Assembly (NCBI RefSeq): GCF_018326265.1
Contig: NZ_AP023360.1
Location: 3,339,501 to 3,403,500 of the forward strand
Length of the DNA stretch: 64,000 nt
Reading direction: 5' to 3'
DNA from: Catellatospora sp. IY07-71
Lineage (GTDB): Bacteria; Actinomycetota; Actinomycetes; Mycobacteriales; Micromonosporaceae
Part shown: in pieces, positions 40,679 through 48,973 of the stretch
How the letters are laid out: every line of letters starts with the position of its first letter
Numbering within the stretch: the stretch's first letter is position 1
Made by a program: the position numbers and the translations under genes
Notes under the pieces: model-generated
Databases searched by the model: none
What the model saw: only the letters and a program-made list of their open reading frames with translations
What the model was told of the DNA's origin: nothing

Positions 40679-42382
40679 TCAGTTCTCCGTGGCGCGGAGC
40701 GTGTGGGTGGTGTGGGCCACGGCGCGGGCCAGCGGGATCTTCTCCGTCTGGCCCGTGGCGCGGTCGGTGAACTCGACGGTGCCCTCGGCCAGGCCCCGGG
40801 CCGCGACGGTGATGCGGTACGGGATGCCGACCAGCTCGATGTCGCTGAACTTCACGCCGGGGCGCTCGGCTCGGTCGTCGAGCAGCACGTCCACGCGCTG
40901 GGCGCGCAGCGCGGCGTAGAGGGTCTGCGCCTCGGCCACGACCTCCTCGGACGTGCCCAGCACGGCGATGGCGACCTCGAACGGCGCGACCGCGACCGGC
41001 CAGACGATGCCCCGGTCGTCGTGGTGCGTCTCGACGATCGCCGCGAGGGCCCGCTCCACGCCGATGCCGTAGCTGCCCATGATCGGGGTGACCCGCTCGC
41101 CGTCGGCGCCGAGCACGCTGACGCCGAGGGTCTCGGTGTAGCGGCGGCCGAGCTTGAAGATGTGCCCGATCTCGACGGTGCGCAGCACTTCGAGGGGCTG
41201 CTCGCAGCGCGGGCAGGGCTCACCGGCGGTGACCTCGCGCAGGTCGGCCCAGCGGCCCACGGCGATGTCCCGGGCGACGTCGACGCCGCGCAGGTGCACG
41301 CCGTCGCGGTTGGCGCCGGTGGTCATGTCCCGCCGGTCGCGCAGCGCGAGGTCGGCCAGGATGGGCAGCTCGGTGACGCCGACGCCGCCGAGGCTGCCGG
41401 GCAGCGCGCCGAGCGCCTCCTGGATCTCCTCCGGGTGGGCGGGGCGGATCGCGACGGCGGCCAGGGTGTCGATGAGCTTCTGCTCGACCAGGGCGTGGTC
41501 GCCGCGCATGAGCACCAGGGTGAGCTGGCCGTCGACGATGTACACCAGCGTCTTGATCTGCCGGTCGGCGGTGACGCCGTAGTCGCGGACCAGGTCCTCG
41601 ATGGTCCTGGCGGCAGGGGTGTCGAACGGCTCGGGCGCGTCGAGGCCCGCGCCGTCGGCGGCCGGGGCCAGGTGCGAGGTGGCCTTCTCCACGTTGGCGG
41701 CGTAGCCGCAGGCGCAGTGCACGACGAGGTCCTCGCCGGCGCTGGTGGGGCACATGAACTCGACGGAGTCGCTGCCGCCCATGATGCCGCTGGAGGCCTC
41801 GACGGCGATCGCGGGGATGCCGAGCCGGGCGAAGATGCGCACGTACGCGTCGTGGTGCCGGTCGAAGGAGCGGTCCAGCCCCGCCTCGTCGGTGTCGAAG
41901 CTGTACGAGTCCTTCATGGTGAACTCGCGCACCCGGATCAGGCCGCTCTTGGGGCGCGGCTCGTCGCGGAACTTGGTCTGGAACTGGTACCACAGCTGCG
42001 GCAGGTCGCGGTAGGAGCGCAGCTCCTGGGCGACGGTCGCGAAGATCTCCTCGTGGGTCATGCCGAGCGCGACGTCGGCGCCCTTGCGGTCGGCGAGCCG
42101 GAACATCTCCGCGCCGATCTTGTCCCAGCGTCCGCTCTTCTGCCACACCTCGGCGGGCTGCATCGTGGGCAGCAGGAACTCCTGCGCGCCGATGCGCGAC
42201 ATCTCCTCGCGGATCACCTCGATGATCTTCGCGCGGACCCGGACGGCCAGCGGCAGCAGCGAGTAGTGGCCCGCCATGAGCTGGCGGATGTATCCGGCCC
42301 GCAGCAGCAGCCGGTGGCTGACCGCGTCGGCGCCCGCCGGGTCCTGGCGGAGGGTCGGGACGTAGAGCTCTGACCAGCGCAT
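40679..42382 (-). CDS. proS: Prolyl-tRNA synthetase
   Basis: A 567-aa class II synthetase of the bacterial (long) type that charges tRNA-Pro. Motif 1 is in the N-terminal region (GAQEFLLPTMQPAEVWQKSG), motif 2 is FRDEPRPKSGLIRVREFTMK followed by DSYSF, and motif 3 is GIGVERALAAIVE. A YbaK-like editing insertion lies between motifs 2 and 3 (about 225-400), with QIKTLVYIVDGQLTLVLMRG and GSLGGVGVTELPIL. The C-terminal anticodon-binding domain is at about 470-567. ATG 42382 aligns with the family start MRWSELYVPTLRQD; ATG 42409 is an in-frame alternative. Confidence 0.93.
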   Translation of the reverse strand: MRWSELYVPTLRQDPAGADAVSHRLLLRAGYIRQLMAGHYSLLPLAVRVRAKIIEVIREEMSRIGAQEFLLPTMQPAEVWQKSGRWDKIGAEMFRLADRKGADVALGMTHEEIFATVAQELRSYRDLPQLWYQFQTKFRDEPRPKSGLIRVREFTMKDSYSFDTDEAGLDRSFDRHHDAYVRIFARLGIPAIAVEASSGIMGGSDSVEFMCPTSAGEDLVVHCACGYAANVEKATSHLAPAADGAGLDAPEPFDTPAARTIEDLVRDYGVTADRQIKTLVYIVDGQLTLVLMRGDHALVEQKLIDTLAAVAIRPAHPEEIQEALGALPGSLGGVGVTELPILADLALRDRRDMTTGANRDGVHLRGVDVARDIAVGRWADLREVTAGEPCPRCEQPLEVLRTVEIGHIFKLGRRYTETLGVSVLGADGERVTPIMGSYGIGVERALAAIVETHHDDRGIVWPVAVAPFEVAIAVLGTSEEVVAEAQTLYAALRAQRVDVLLDDRAERPGVKFSDIELVGIPYRITVAARGLAEGTVEFTDRATGQTEKIPLARAVAHTTHTLRATEN

Positions 42383-42477
42383 TACACGTACACCTGCACT
42401 CTCTGCCATCGGCCCGGCGGCCTGTGCGCCGGTGGATCCGCCGATCCTATGGGCAGCCCGGGGCGGCGGCGACGGGA

Positions 42478-43119
42478 TTAGGGCGTGGCGCGGTCCTGCA
42501 TCTCCCATACGTGGTCCATCACGTGCCAGGCGATGCGGCGGGTGGCGTACGCCACCGGCCAGCAGCCCACCGGCGGCGGGGCGCCCGAGGACGGGGTGGC
42601 GACCACCCGCTCGATGTCGGCCCGCAGCGCCGCGATCGCGGCGGTGTCGTCGAAGGCGGGGGCCTTGTGCCGGACGCCGATCCGGCGGGCGTAGGACGCC
42701 TCGGCGCCGACCACGTGCTCGATCATCCGGTCCCGGTCGCGGCCGCCGCCGCGCGGGCCTTTGCGCAGCTCGGCCGGGCTGGCCTCGGCGACGTCGGCGA
42801 ACAGGTCCCAGGCGGCGCGCAGCAGCGCGGCCTGCCGCCGGGCGGTCTGCTCGTCGCGCGGGCGGGAGTCGGCCGCGGCGGGCTGCGCCGGGGCGCCGAA
42901 GTCGGTGGTGCTGCCGCCCCGGACCCGCTCGACCACCCGCAGATCACCGAACTCGAACGGGATCCGCGCGCGCTCGGCGACGGGCGCGTAGCGCGCGGCG
43001 TAGGCGGTCAGCGCCGCCAGGGCCGACTCCGCGTCGCGGCCGGAGCGGCACCAGCCGGGCCACTCCAGCGCGCACGCGAAGATCCGTTTCGTGCCCAGTT
43101 CGAGATAGACCGATGTCAC
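42478..43119 (-). CDS. Hypothetical protein with DinB-like C-terminal part
   Basis: A 213-aa protein, family uncertain. The N-terminal 60 residues (VYLELGTKRIFACALEWPGW, then CRSGRDAESALAALTAYA) resemble a HicB-like fold. The C-terminal half has helices with spaced histidines typical of DinB/mycothiol-dependent isomerase folds (DRMIEHVVGAEASYARRIGV; TRRIAWHVMDHVWEMQDRA). Whether it binds metal is unclear. It is transcribed in the same direction as, and just upstream of, proS, with 95 bp between. Confidence 0.6.
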   Translation of the reverse strand: MTSVYLELGTKRIFACALEWPGWCRSGRDAESALAALTAYAARYAPVAERARIPFEFGDLRVVERVRGGSTTDFGAPAQPAAADSRPRDEQTARRQAALLRAAWDLFADVAEASPAELRKGPRGGGRDRDRMIEHVVGAEASYARRIGVRHKAPAFDDTAAIAALRADIERVVATPSSGAPPPVGCWPVAYATRRIAWHVMDHVWEMQDRATP

Positions 43120-43146
43120 ATAGACATGCTGTCATGTCTTGGGCGG

Positions 43147-43710
43147 CTATTTGAGGATTTCGTAGCGGACAGTTGTCACACCCGAGGACAGCTTCGCGAT
43201 CTCGGCGAAGGCGGCCCGGGACAGGTCCAGGCAGCGGCCGGAGATGTACGGGCCGCGGTCGTTGATGCGTACCACGACGGACTTGCCGTTGGCGGTGTTG
43301 GTGACGCGGACCCGGGTGTCGAACTTCAGCGACTTGTGCGCCGCGGTGAGCGCGTCGGGGTCGAAGGTCTCGCCGTTGGCGGTCCCCTGCGGCTCGTCGT
43401 AGTAGGACGCCTTGCAGGTGCCGGAGCCGAGCACGGAGGCCGTCTCGGTGGGGCTGGGGCTCACTGCGGTGCGCTTGGCGGCGCGGGAGGGCCGCTGCGG
43501 CTCGCTGCGGGCCGCGGTAGCGCTGGGTGACGGCGAGGGCCGGGCGGCCGCGTTCTGCTGTGCGGCGGCGGGATCGGTGCCGGTGTTCTCCGCGCCGACC
43601 TCTGCGGCGAGGAGACCGCCTCCGGCCAGGATGGCCGTGGCGACGGTGGCGGTGGCGAGCGGGGCGACGGATCGACGGGGCTTACGGGGAAGCGAATGTC
43701 GGCCGGGCAA
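43147..43710 (-). CDS. Exported RlpA-like double-psi beta-barrel protein
   Basis: A 187-aa exported protein: signal segment ([20 protein letters not shown]), a Ser/Pro/Ala-rich linker, then a DPBB (RlpA-like) domain (about 100-187): [80 protein letters not shown]. RlpA-type domains bind or cleave peptidoglycan glycan strands. The TTG at 43710 is chosen because GGAAGG lies 8 nt upstream; a longer in-frame reading to 43800 has no ribosome-binding site. Confidence 0.85.
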   Translation of the reverse strand: MPGRHSLPRKPRRSVAPLATATVATAILAGGGLLAAEVGAENTGTDPAAAQQNAAARPSPSPSATAARSEPQRPSRAAKRTAVSPSPTETASVLGSGTCKASYYDEPQGTANGETFDPDALTAAHKSLKFDTRVRVTNTANGKSVVVRINDRGPYISGRCLDLSRAAFAEIAKLSSGVTTVRYEILK

Positions 43711-43892
43711 GGTGCTGACCTTCCGTAGGCAACAGGACGGGCGCCGGCCGCCGTTGCGGGCGGACCGGGGCCGAACCCGACCGTATCGAGGCGTGCGCAT
43801 GGCATGTCAAAACGATCGTGCACATTGACCCGATTTGCCCCGCGATTTTCGCCCGATCGAACGACCGCCGCCCCCCGATCCAGCCGACCGCA

Positions 43893-43940
43893 AGGAAGGG
43901 CACCTTCTTATCGGTTTCCGTAGTAGAAGGTGCCCTTCCT
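43893..43940. repeat. Family B inverted repeat
   Basis: AGGAAGGGCACCTTCT (43893-43908) and AGAAGGTGCCCTTCCT (43925-43940), 16-nt loop. It overlaps the very end of the potassium-channel gene, whose stop codon lies at its right edge. Confidence 0.8.
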
Positions 43941-44451
43941 AACTTTTCGGGGTGCTGCGGCGTTCGCGGACGCGGGCGGCGATCTGCCGGGAGAGCACGG
44001 ACAGCCCGGTGGCGATGATGACGGTGTTGAACAGCATCTGCACGATGACCAGGCCGCGGGCGAGCTGCCCCTGGGCGTGCACGTCGCCGAAGCCGACCGT
44101 GGCCAGCGTCGACAGCGCGAAGTAGAGGGCGTCGACGCGGGTCTGCAGGTCGACGAACTCGCCGGGGAAGCCGACGGCGATCAGGTAGTCGGCGAGGGAG
44201 AAGAACAGCACCCCGGCGACCAGGGCGGTGAGCAGGCCGGTGAGCGGGGTGGTCTCGTCGTCGAGCTGGCGGTTGATCTGGCGCACGATGAGGTAGATCG
44301 CGAGGCCGAGCCCGGCGGCGGTGGCCAGCCCGCGCCAGACCAGCTGCCAGGTCTCGTGGTCGCTGCCGACGGGCACGACGAAGTACACGGCCACCAGCAG
44401 CGTGCTGTTCAGCAGCGCCTGCCCGATCGGGTTCCGTGGAAGCAGCGACAT
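43939..44451 (-). CDS. Potassium channel (ion transport 2 family)
   Basis: A 170-aa membrane protein with about four helices. The pore loop and selectivity filter are LYFALSTLATVGFGDVHAQG (filter TVGFG), followed by the final pore helix LVIVQMLFNTVIIATGLSVL. No RCK, cyclic-nucleotide or voltage-sensor domain is attached, so this is a minimal channel. ATG 44451 gives a hydrophobic first helix (LLNSTLLVAVYFVVPVG). The stop codon abuts the family-B repeat at 43893-43940. FGE lies 36 bp upstream on the same strand, so read-through is possible. Confidence 0.85.
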   Translation of the reverse strand: MSLLPRNPIGQALLNSTLLVAVYFVVPVGSDHETWQLVWRGLATAAGLGLAIYLIVRQINRQLDDETTPLTGLLTALVAGVLFFSLADYLIAVGFPGEFVDLQTRVDALYFALSTLATVGFGDVHAQGQLARGLVIVQMLFNTVIIATGLSVLSRQIAARVRERRSTPKS

Positions 44452-44486
44452 GCCGGTATTGTCCCCGATGTCGGGGCATACCGTGC

Positions 44487-45470
44487 TCAGTCGGCGGCCA
44501 CCCGGAAGCCGATGTTGCCCGCGGAGCTGTCCGGGGTGTTCGACGAGCGCGCCGCGACCCGGTAGCGGTTGCAGTAGGAGTGGTGGCACATGTGCGAGCC
44601 GCCGCGCATCACCCGGGACTTGCCCTCCGGCGGCCCGGCCGGGTCCGTCCGGGGACCGGTGACGTGGAAGTCGGCGCTGAACCAGTCCGCGCACCACTCC
44701 CACACGTTGCCCGCCACGTTGTAGAGGCCGTAGCCGTTGGGCCGGAACGCCTTGACCGGCGCCGTGGCCAGGTGGCCGTCCGCGCCGGTGTTGCGGGCCG
44801 GGAACTCGCCCTGCCAGATGTTGCACTGGTGCCGCCCGCCGGGCGTCAGCTCGTCACCCCACGGGTAGCGGGCCTGCGCCAGCCCGCCCCGGGCGGCGAA
44901 CTCCCACTCCGCCTCGGTGGGCAGCCGGGTGCCGGACCAGTCGCAGTACGCCTGCGCGTCGTGCCAGGACACGTGCACCACGGGATGGTTCTGCAGCGCG
45001 CCGACGCCGGAGTCCGGCCCGTACGGGTGGCGCCAGTCCGCGCCGGGCACCACCACCCACCACGGGGCGGCCTGCACCCGCTGCGCGGCACGGGCCGGGG
45101 CAGGGGGCAGGAACTGCTCGAACACGAACGAGAACCCGAACCGCTCGGCGTCGGTGACGTAGCCCGTGGCCTTGGCGAACGTGGCGAACTGGGCGTTGGT
45201 GACCGCCGTCGGGTCGATCCGGAACGGGCGCAGCGTGATCTCGCGTACCGGCCCCTCGCCGTCGGCGGGGAAACCCTCGGCGTCGTCCGTACCCATCAGG
45301 AACCGCCCACCGGGCAGCGGGATCGTGCGGGCGGCGGCCCGGGACCGGGGCGCGTGGTGAACCGGGGCGGCGTGGACGCCGGTCGCGCCCGGCCGCGCGC
45401 CGACGGTCAGCAGCGCCGGGGCGGCGCTGCCCGAGGAGGGTGCGCAGCAGGCCGGTGGGTGCTCGGTCAC
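44487..45470 (-). CDS. Formylglycine-generating enzyme (sulfatase activator)
   Basis: A 327-aa FGE that oxidises the active-site cysteine of type I sulfatases to formylglycine. Features are IPLPGGRFLMGTDDAEGFPA, HPVVHVSWHDAQAYCDWSGT, RLPTEAEWEFAARGG, NVAGNVWEWCADWF, and the copper-binding cysteine pair in SRVMRGGSHMCHHSYCNRYR near residues 295-300. Both catalytic cysteines are present. The N-terminal 45 residues are Ala-rich and cysteine-containing (PPACCAPSSG). It lies 60 bp downstream of the sulfatase gene on the same strand, with a hairpin between (45488-45518), forming an enzyme/activator pair. Confidence 0.93.
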   Translation of the reverse strand: MTEHPPACCAPSSGSAAPALLTVGARPGATGVHAAPVHHAPRSRAAARTIPLPGGRFLMGTDDAEGFPADGEGPVREITLRPFRIDPTAVTNAQFATFAKATGYVTDAERFGFSFVFEQFLPPAPARAAQRVQAAPWWVVVPGADWRHPYGPDSGVGALQNHPVVHVSWHDAQAYCDWSGTRLPTEAEWEFAARGGLAQARYPWGDELTPGGRHQCNIWQGEFPARNTGADGHLATAPVKAFRPNGYGLYNVAGNVWEWCADWFSADFHVTGPRTDPAGPPEGKSRVMRGGSHMCHHSYCNRYRVAARSSNTPDSSAGNIGFRVAAD

Positions 45471-45487
45471 GGGTGCTCCTTCAGGGT

Positions 45488-45518
45488 GCCCGGCGGCGGG
45501 GACACTCCGCCGCCGGGC
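45488..45518 (-). terminator. Hairpin between sulfatase and FGE genes
   Basis: Perfect 12-bp stem GCCCGGCGGCGG / CCGCCGCCGGGC with a 7-nt loop and no T-run. It may attenuate FGE expression relative to the sulfatase. Confidence 0.65.
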
Positions 45519-45530
45519 GAGCGGTGGCGG

Positions 45531-46946
45531 TCAGGGTGCGGTGCTGCCGGAGCTGACCCGGTCGGCGGCCAGCTGCGCGGCCAGCGCCGGGATGCCCAGC
45601 GCCTGCTCCTGCGCAGCGGTCGCCTGGTACAGCTTGTTGGTCAGCTGGTGCGGGTCGCCGACCAGGTCGTAGTACTCCCGGAACAGCACCGCGCCGGTGC
45701 CGGTGGGCAACCCGTTGGCGTCGGTGTGCAGCTGGTAGTACTCGGTGTACTGCCGGTTCGCCCCGATGTAGGAGGCCCAGGTCTGCGGCCCGCCCTCGCC
45801 CGTGCCGTGCTTGAAGAACTCGGTCAGGATGTGGTCGCGCCGGTACGAGTCCAGCAGCGAGCGCCCGTCGATCGGGTACTGCGTGCTCGGCGTGATCCCG
45901 GCCGCGTCGAGGATGGTCGGCGCGATGTCGATGTTGCCGGTCAGCCGGCTGTCGTTGGTGCCGGTGTCCAGCCCGCCCGCGGGCCAGGACACGAAGAACG
46001 GCACCTCGACGACCGGGGTGTAGGGCACCGACTTCTTGGTCCAGCCGTGGTCGCCCCAGGCGAAGCCGTTGTCGGCGATGAAGAACACCAGCGTGTTCTC
46101 CAGCTGCCCCAGCGCCTCCAGCTTGTCGTGCACGGCCTGCACGGCGTCGTCGACCGACAGCAGGGTGCGCAGCTGGTTGGTGCGGATCGCCTTCCCGTCG
46201 GCCAGGGTGCCGGTCGCGTTCTTGATGAAGCCCGGCTTGTCCGAGCGGTCCGCCTCGGGCACCGACGGGCGGCCGTTCCAGGCGGGGACCTCGGTGTCGG
46301 CGTACTTGCCCTCGGGGGTGTTCGGGCCGTGCGAGGCGTACGGGGCCAGGTAGAGGAACCACGGCCGGGTGTCGTCCACGCTGCGGTCGAGGAAGCTCAG
46401 CGCCCGGTTCTTCACCACGGTGGTGGTGTAGTTGTTGATCGTCTGCACCGTCCCGTCGACGTTCCAGGTGCCGTTGTTGAACGTCGGCGGCGCGAGCACC
46501 GCGAACTCGTCGAAGTACGGCGGGTTGTCGGCGACGTCCCAGCCGTTGAGGTACTTGCCGTACAGGCCCGTGCGGTAGCCGGCCTGCTGCAGGTAGCGCT
46601 GCACCGTCGAGTGGTGGTTCAGGTTCGCGGCGTGCTGGTTGCCGCGTACGCCGTGGTTGTGCGCGTACTGGCCGGTGAAGATCGACGAGCGGCCCGGCGC
46701 GCACAGCGGCGTGGTGGCGTGCCCGCGGGTGAACTCGACACCCTGCCCGGTGAGCCAGGCCCGGGTCTTGGGCAGCGCCCACGCGGTCTGCTTCGGATGG
46801 TCGTCGGTGACGATGACCAGGATGTTCGGCCGGGTGTCGGCGGCCTGAGCGCTCGCCGCGGGCCAGCCTGCCGCCGCGCTCGCGCCTGCCGCGGCCGAGG
46901 CCGCCAGGAACGTGCGCCGCTTCAGCGAGGGGGTGTCGTCGGACAT
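45531..46946 (-). CDS. Tat-exported type I sulfatase
   Basis: A 471-aa arylsulfatase-family hydrolase. A twin-arginine signal (SLKRRTFLAASAAAGASAAA) precedes the metal site (NILVIVTDDHPKQT). The formylglycine motif CxPxR appears as TTPLCAPGRSSIFTGQYAHN near residue 80, so it requires the adjacent FGE. Other sites are GKYLNGWDVA, FLYLAPYASHGP, VFFIADNGFAWGDHGW (metal D/N) and TKKSVPYTPVVEVPF. ATG 46946 has AAGGAAGG upstream. It likely releases sulfate from an organic ester for sulfur supply; the substrate is unknown. Confidence 0.92.
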   Translation of the reverse strand: MSDDTPSLKRRTFLAASAAAGASAAAGWPAASAQAADTRPNILVIVTDDHPKQTAWALPKTRAWLTGQGVEFTRGHATTPLCAPGRSSIFTGQYAHNHGVRGNQHAANLNHHSTVQRYLQQAGYRTGLYGKYLNGWDVADNPPYFDEFAVLAPPTFNNGTWNVDGTVQTINNYTTTVVKNRALSFLDRSVDDTRPWFLYLAPYASHGPNTPEGKYADTEVPAWNGRPSVPEADRSDKPGFIKNATGTLADGKAIRTNQLRTLLSVDDAVQAVHDKLEALGQLENTLVFFIADNGFAWGDHGWTKKSVPYTPVVEVPFFVSWPAGGLDTGTNDSRLTGNIDIAPTILDAAGITPSTQYPIDGRSLLDSYRRDHILTEFFKHGTGEGGPQTWASYIGANRQYTEYYQLHTDANGLPTGTGAVLFREYYDLVGDPHQLTNKLYQATAAQEQALGIPALAAQLAADRVSSGSTAP

Positions 46947-47333
46947 GGCCTTCCTTTCGTACGCGCACGGCATCGCCCGCCGGGCACGGATCGGGGGACC
47001 GGCGTCACGCCGGTGAGGTGGGATTCGCTTCGGCCGGGGCGCCGCCCCGCAGCCGGAAGATCAGCGCCGTCGCCGAAACGGCGCGCTCAGCGCAGACAGA
47101 GGGCGCTCGCCTGCCGCCGCAGATCGACGTGCCGGCGGGCCGTGAACAGAACCCTGCGCCGCATACCCCCGAGCCTAGAAACCACCCTCGACGATCTCAA
47201 GAAACTCAATATTTCGTCTTCACGAACCGTATGAACAAAGGCAAGGAAGGGCACCTTCTTAACGCTTTACGTAGAGGAAGGGCACCTTCTTAACCTTCGC
47301 TGCGGTCTGGCGGCGGATCCGTACCATGCCGCC
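46947..47333. other. 387-bp divergent spacer with family-B repeat
   Basis: No convincing gene. It holds the sulfatase upstream region, an AT-richer stretch (about 47165-47240) and the 52-bp family-B tandem unit at 47243-47294. Confidence 0.55.
47243..47294. repeat. 52-bp family B tandem unit, left boundary copy
   Basis: Two direct copies of AGGAAGGGCACCTTCTTAAC separated by GCTTTACGTAG. The whole 52 bp is the exact reverse complement of 48922-48973. Confidence 0.9.
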
Positions 47334-48056
47334 ATGACCCCGACCGAGGCCCGGCGAAACGCCCTGTGGTTCCTCGCCTTCTCCGTGGCCACCGTGGCGT
47401 GCATGGGCACCGCCGCGCTGTGGGGCGAGCGGTGGCCGGCGCTGCTGGTGCTGTACATCGTGCCGCTGGCCGCCTTCGGCGTGCTGCTGTACCTCGCCCG
47501 GCGGCGGCGGGTGCGCATCGACACCAGGTTCGCCGCGTCGCACGGCGGATTCACCACCGGCATGTCCGATCGCCCCGTGATGGCGGTCTCCGCGGTGCTC
47601 TTCATCTCCTCGCAGATCGACGACGCGCTGGAGACCAGGCACGTCTGGTTTCGGGTCTTCGTCCCGGTGACGCTGGTGGTGGTCGTCGTCATGTGGACGT
47701 GGCTCATCTGGCGCGGGCATCCGCGGCTGCAGCTGCGTCCGGAGGGCATCCTTGTGCGGTCCACGCCACGTCGCAGGTTCGTGCCGTGGGAGGCGCTGCC
47801 CGTCGGGCGGCTCCCGATCTGGGCGAGGCGGCAGCCGAAGCAGTCGCCCGTGCTGCACGTGCCGGAGCCCGAGCTGATCGAACCGCCGTCCTACGAGCCC
47901 CGCGTGATCCTCGGTGACTGGGACGTCGACGAGGACCTGCTGGTGTACGCGATCGACTGGTACGCCACCCACCCCGAGGACCGCCCGCTCATCGGCACGC
48001 AGGAGGAACTCGACCGCCTCAACGCCCGCTACGACGCGACAGCGGCAGCCCTTTAG
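47334..48056 (+). CDS. Membrane protein of unknown family (paralogue 1)
   Basis: A 240-aa protein, family unknown. N-terminal helices ALWFLAFSVATVACMGTAAL and LLVLYIVPLAAFGVLLYLAR are followed by a hydrophobic stretch (VFVPVTLVVVVVMWTWLIWR). A soluble C-terminal half then has conserved blocks shared with the next gene: HPRLQLRPEGILVRSTP, RFVPWEALPVG, LGDWDVDEDLLVYAIDWYAT and PLIGTQEELDRLNARYDATA. It is closely related in layout to 48116-48844; the two probably arose by tandem duplication that included the repeat-containing leader. The stop abuts the family-B repeat at 48057. Confidence 0.75.
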   Translation: MTPTEARRNALWFLAFSVATVACMGTAALWGERWPALLVLYIVPLAAFGVLLYLARRRRVRIDTRFAASHGGFTTGMSDRPVMAVSAVLFISSQIDDALETRHVWFRVFVPVTLVVVVVMWTWLIWRGHPRLQLRPEGILVRSTPRRRFVPWEALPVGRLPIWARRQPKQSPVLHVPEPELIEPPSYEPRVILGDWDVDEDLLVYAIDWYATHPEDRPLIGTQEELDRLNARYDATAAAL

Positions 48057-48076
48057 AGGAAGGGCACCTTCTTAAC
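48057..48076. repeat. Family B single unit between paralogues
   Basis: AGGAAGGGCACCTTCTTAAC starting at the base after the upstream TAG stop, in the same orientation as the left boundary unit. Confidence 0.85.
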
Positions 48077-48115
48077 CCTCCGCGTGGCTGGTGCCGGCTC
48101 CGTACCATGCCCGCC

Positions 48116-48844
48116 ATGACGGTGTACCAGGTCGCCAGGCGCGAAGCGCTGCTCTTCCTCGTGATCGGGGTGACCGCCGTCGCGTGCAACGTGACCGCGG
48201 CGATGGTGTCGGCGCGCTGGCACTGGCCCGCGGCGGTGCTCGCGTTCGGCTGGCTGCCCATCGCGTCGATCCTGTCCGGGGCGCGCACCGCGCCAGGCTG
48301 TGCGGGGTTCACCGTCGGGTACGGCGGGTTCACCACGGGTGCGGCGCGGAGCCGGGTGAGCCCCGTGGGCTGGCTCGCAATGGGCCAGGTGGCTCTCGCG
48401 GGCACCGTACGCAGCTCACACGTGCATGTTCAGATCACGACGCTGGTACTGCTGGTAACCGGTATCGCCCTGGTCACCCTGCGGATCTGGCGAGGGTTCC
48501 CACGCCTGGAGCTGCGGCCGGAGGGCATCGTCCGGCGTACGCCGTGGCGCACGTTCATCCCGTGGGACGCGCTGGAGGCCGGGCCGCAGTTGTGGGTGAA
48601 CGGCCGGCGGCTCACGGTGCGCCTCGCCGAGCCCGAGTTCGTCGAACCGCTGCCAGCGCACGATCATCTGTCCCTCGGTGCCTGGGACGTGCCCGACGAT
48701 CGCCTGGCGCACGCGATCGGTTGGTATGCGGAGCACGTCGACGACCGGTCGGCCATCGGCACCCCTGCCGAGCTCGACCGGTTGACCTTGCGATACGACG
48801 CTGCGGCGTACGGCCTGGACGCAGAGGCTTCGACCCGCGGCTGA
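48116..48844 (+). CDS. Membrane protein of unknown family (paralogue 2)
   Basis: A 242-aa protein that parallels the preceding gene: N-terminal helices (ALLFLVIGVTAVACNVTAAM; AAVLAFGWLPIASILSG), a glycine-rich loop (GYGGFTTGAARS matching HGGFTTGMSD), a middle helix and the same C-terminal blocks (FPRLELRPEGIVRRTPW; LGAWDVPDDRLAHAIGWYAE; IGTPAELDRLTLRYDAAA). ATG 48116 aligns with the start of paralogue 1; ATG 48107 is an alternative. Both genes share a GTACCATG-x-CCGCCATGAC start region. Function unknown. Confidence 0.75.
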   Translation: MTVYQVARREALLFLVIGVTAVACNVTAAMVSARWHWPAAVLAFGWLPIASILSGARTAPGCAGFTVGYGGFTTGAARSRVSPVGWLAMGQVALAGTVRSSHVHVQITTLVLLVTGIALVTLRIWRGFPRLELRPEGIVRRTPWRTFIPWDALEAGPQLWVNGRRLTVRLAEPEFVEPLPAHDHLSLGAWDVPDDRLAHAIGWYAEHVDDRSAIGTPAELDRLTLRYDAAAYGLDAEASTRG

Positions 48845-48921
48845 TCACCTCCGGCATCCGGGCATGCGCGCCCGGAGAGCCGCACTTTGCCCGTCGTGTG
48901 CTGCCGCGCTGCCTGCGGTGC

Positions 48922-48973
48922 GTTAAGAAGGTGCCCTTCCTCTACGTAAAGCGTTAAGAAGGTGCCCTTCCTT
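48922..48973. repeat. 52-bp family B tandem unit, right boundary copy
   Basis: Exact reverse complement of 47243-47294: two GTTAAGAAGGTGCCCTTCCT copies separated by CTACGTAAAGC. Its right half overlaps the 3' end of the TetR gene. Confidence 0.9.
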
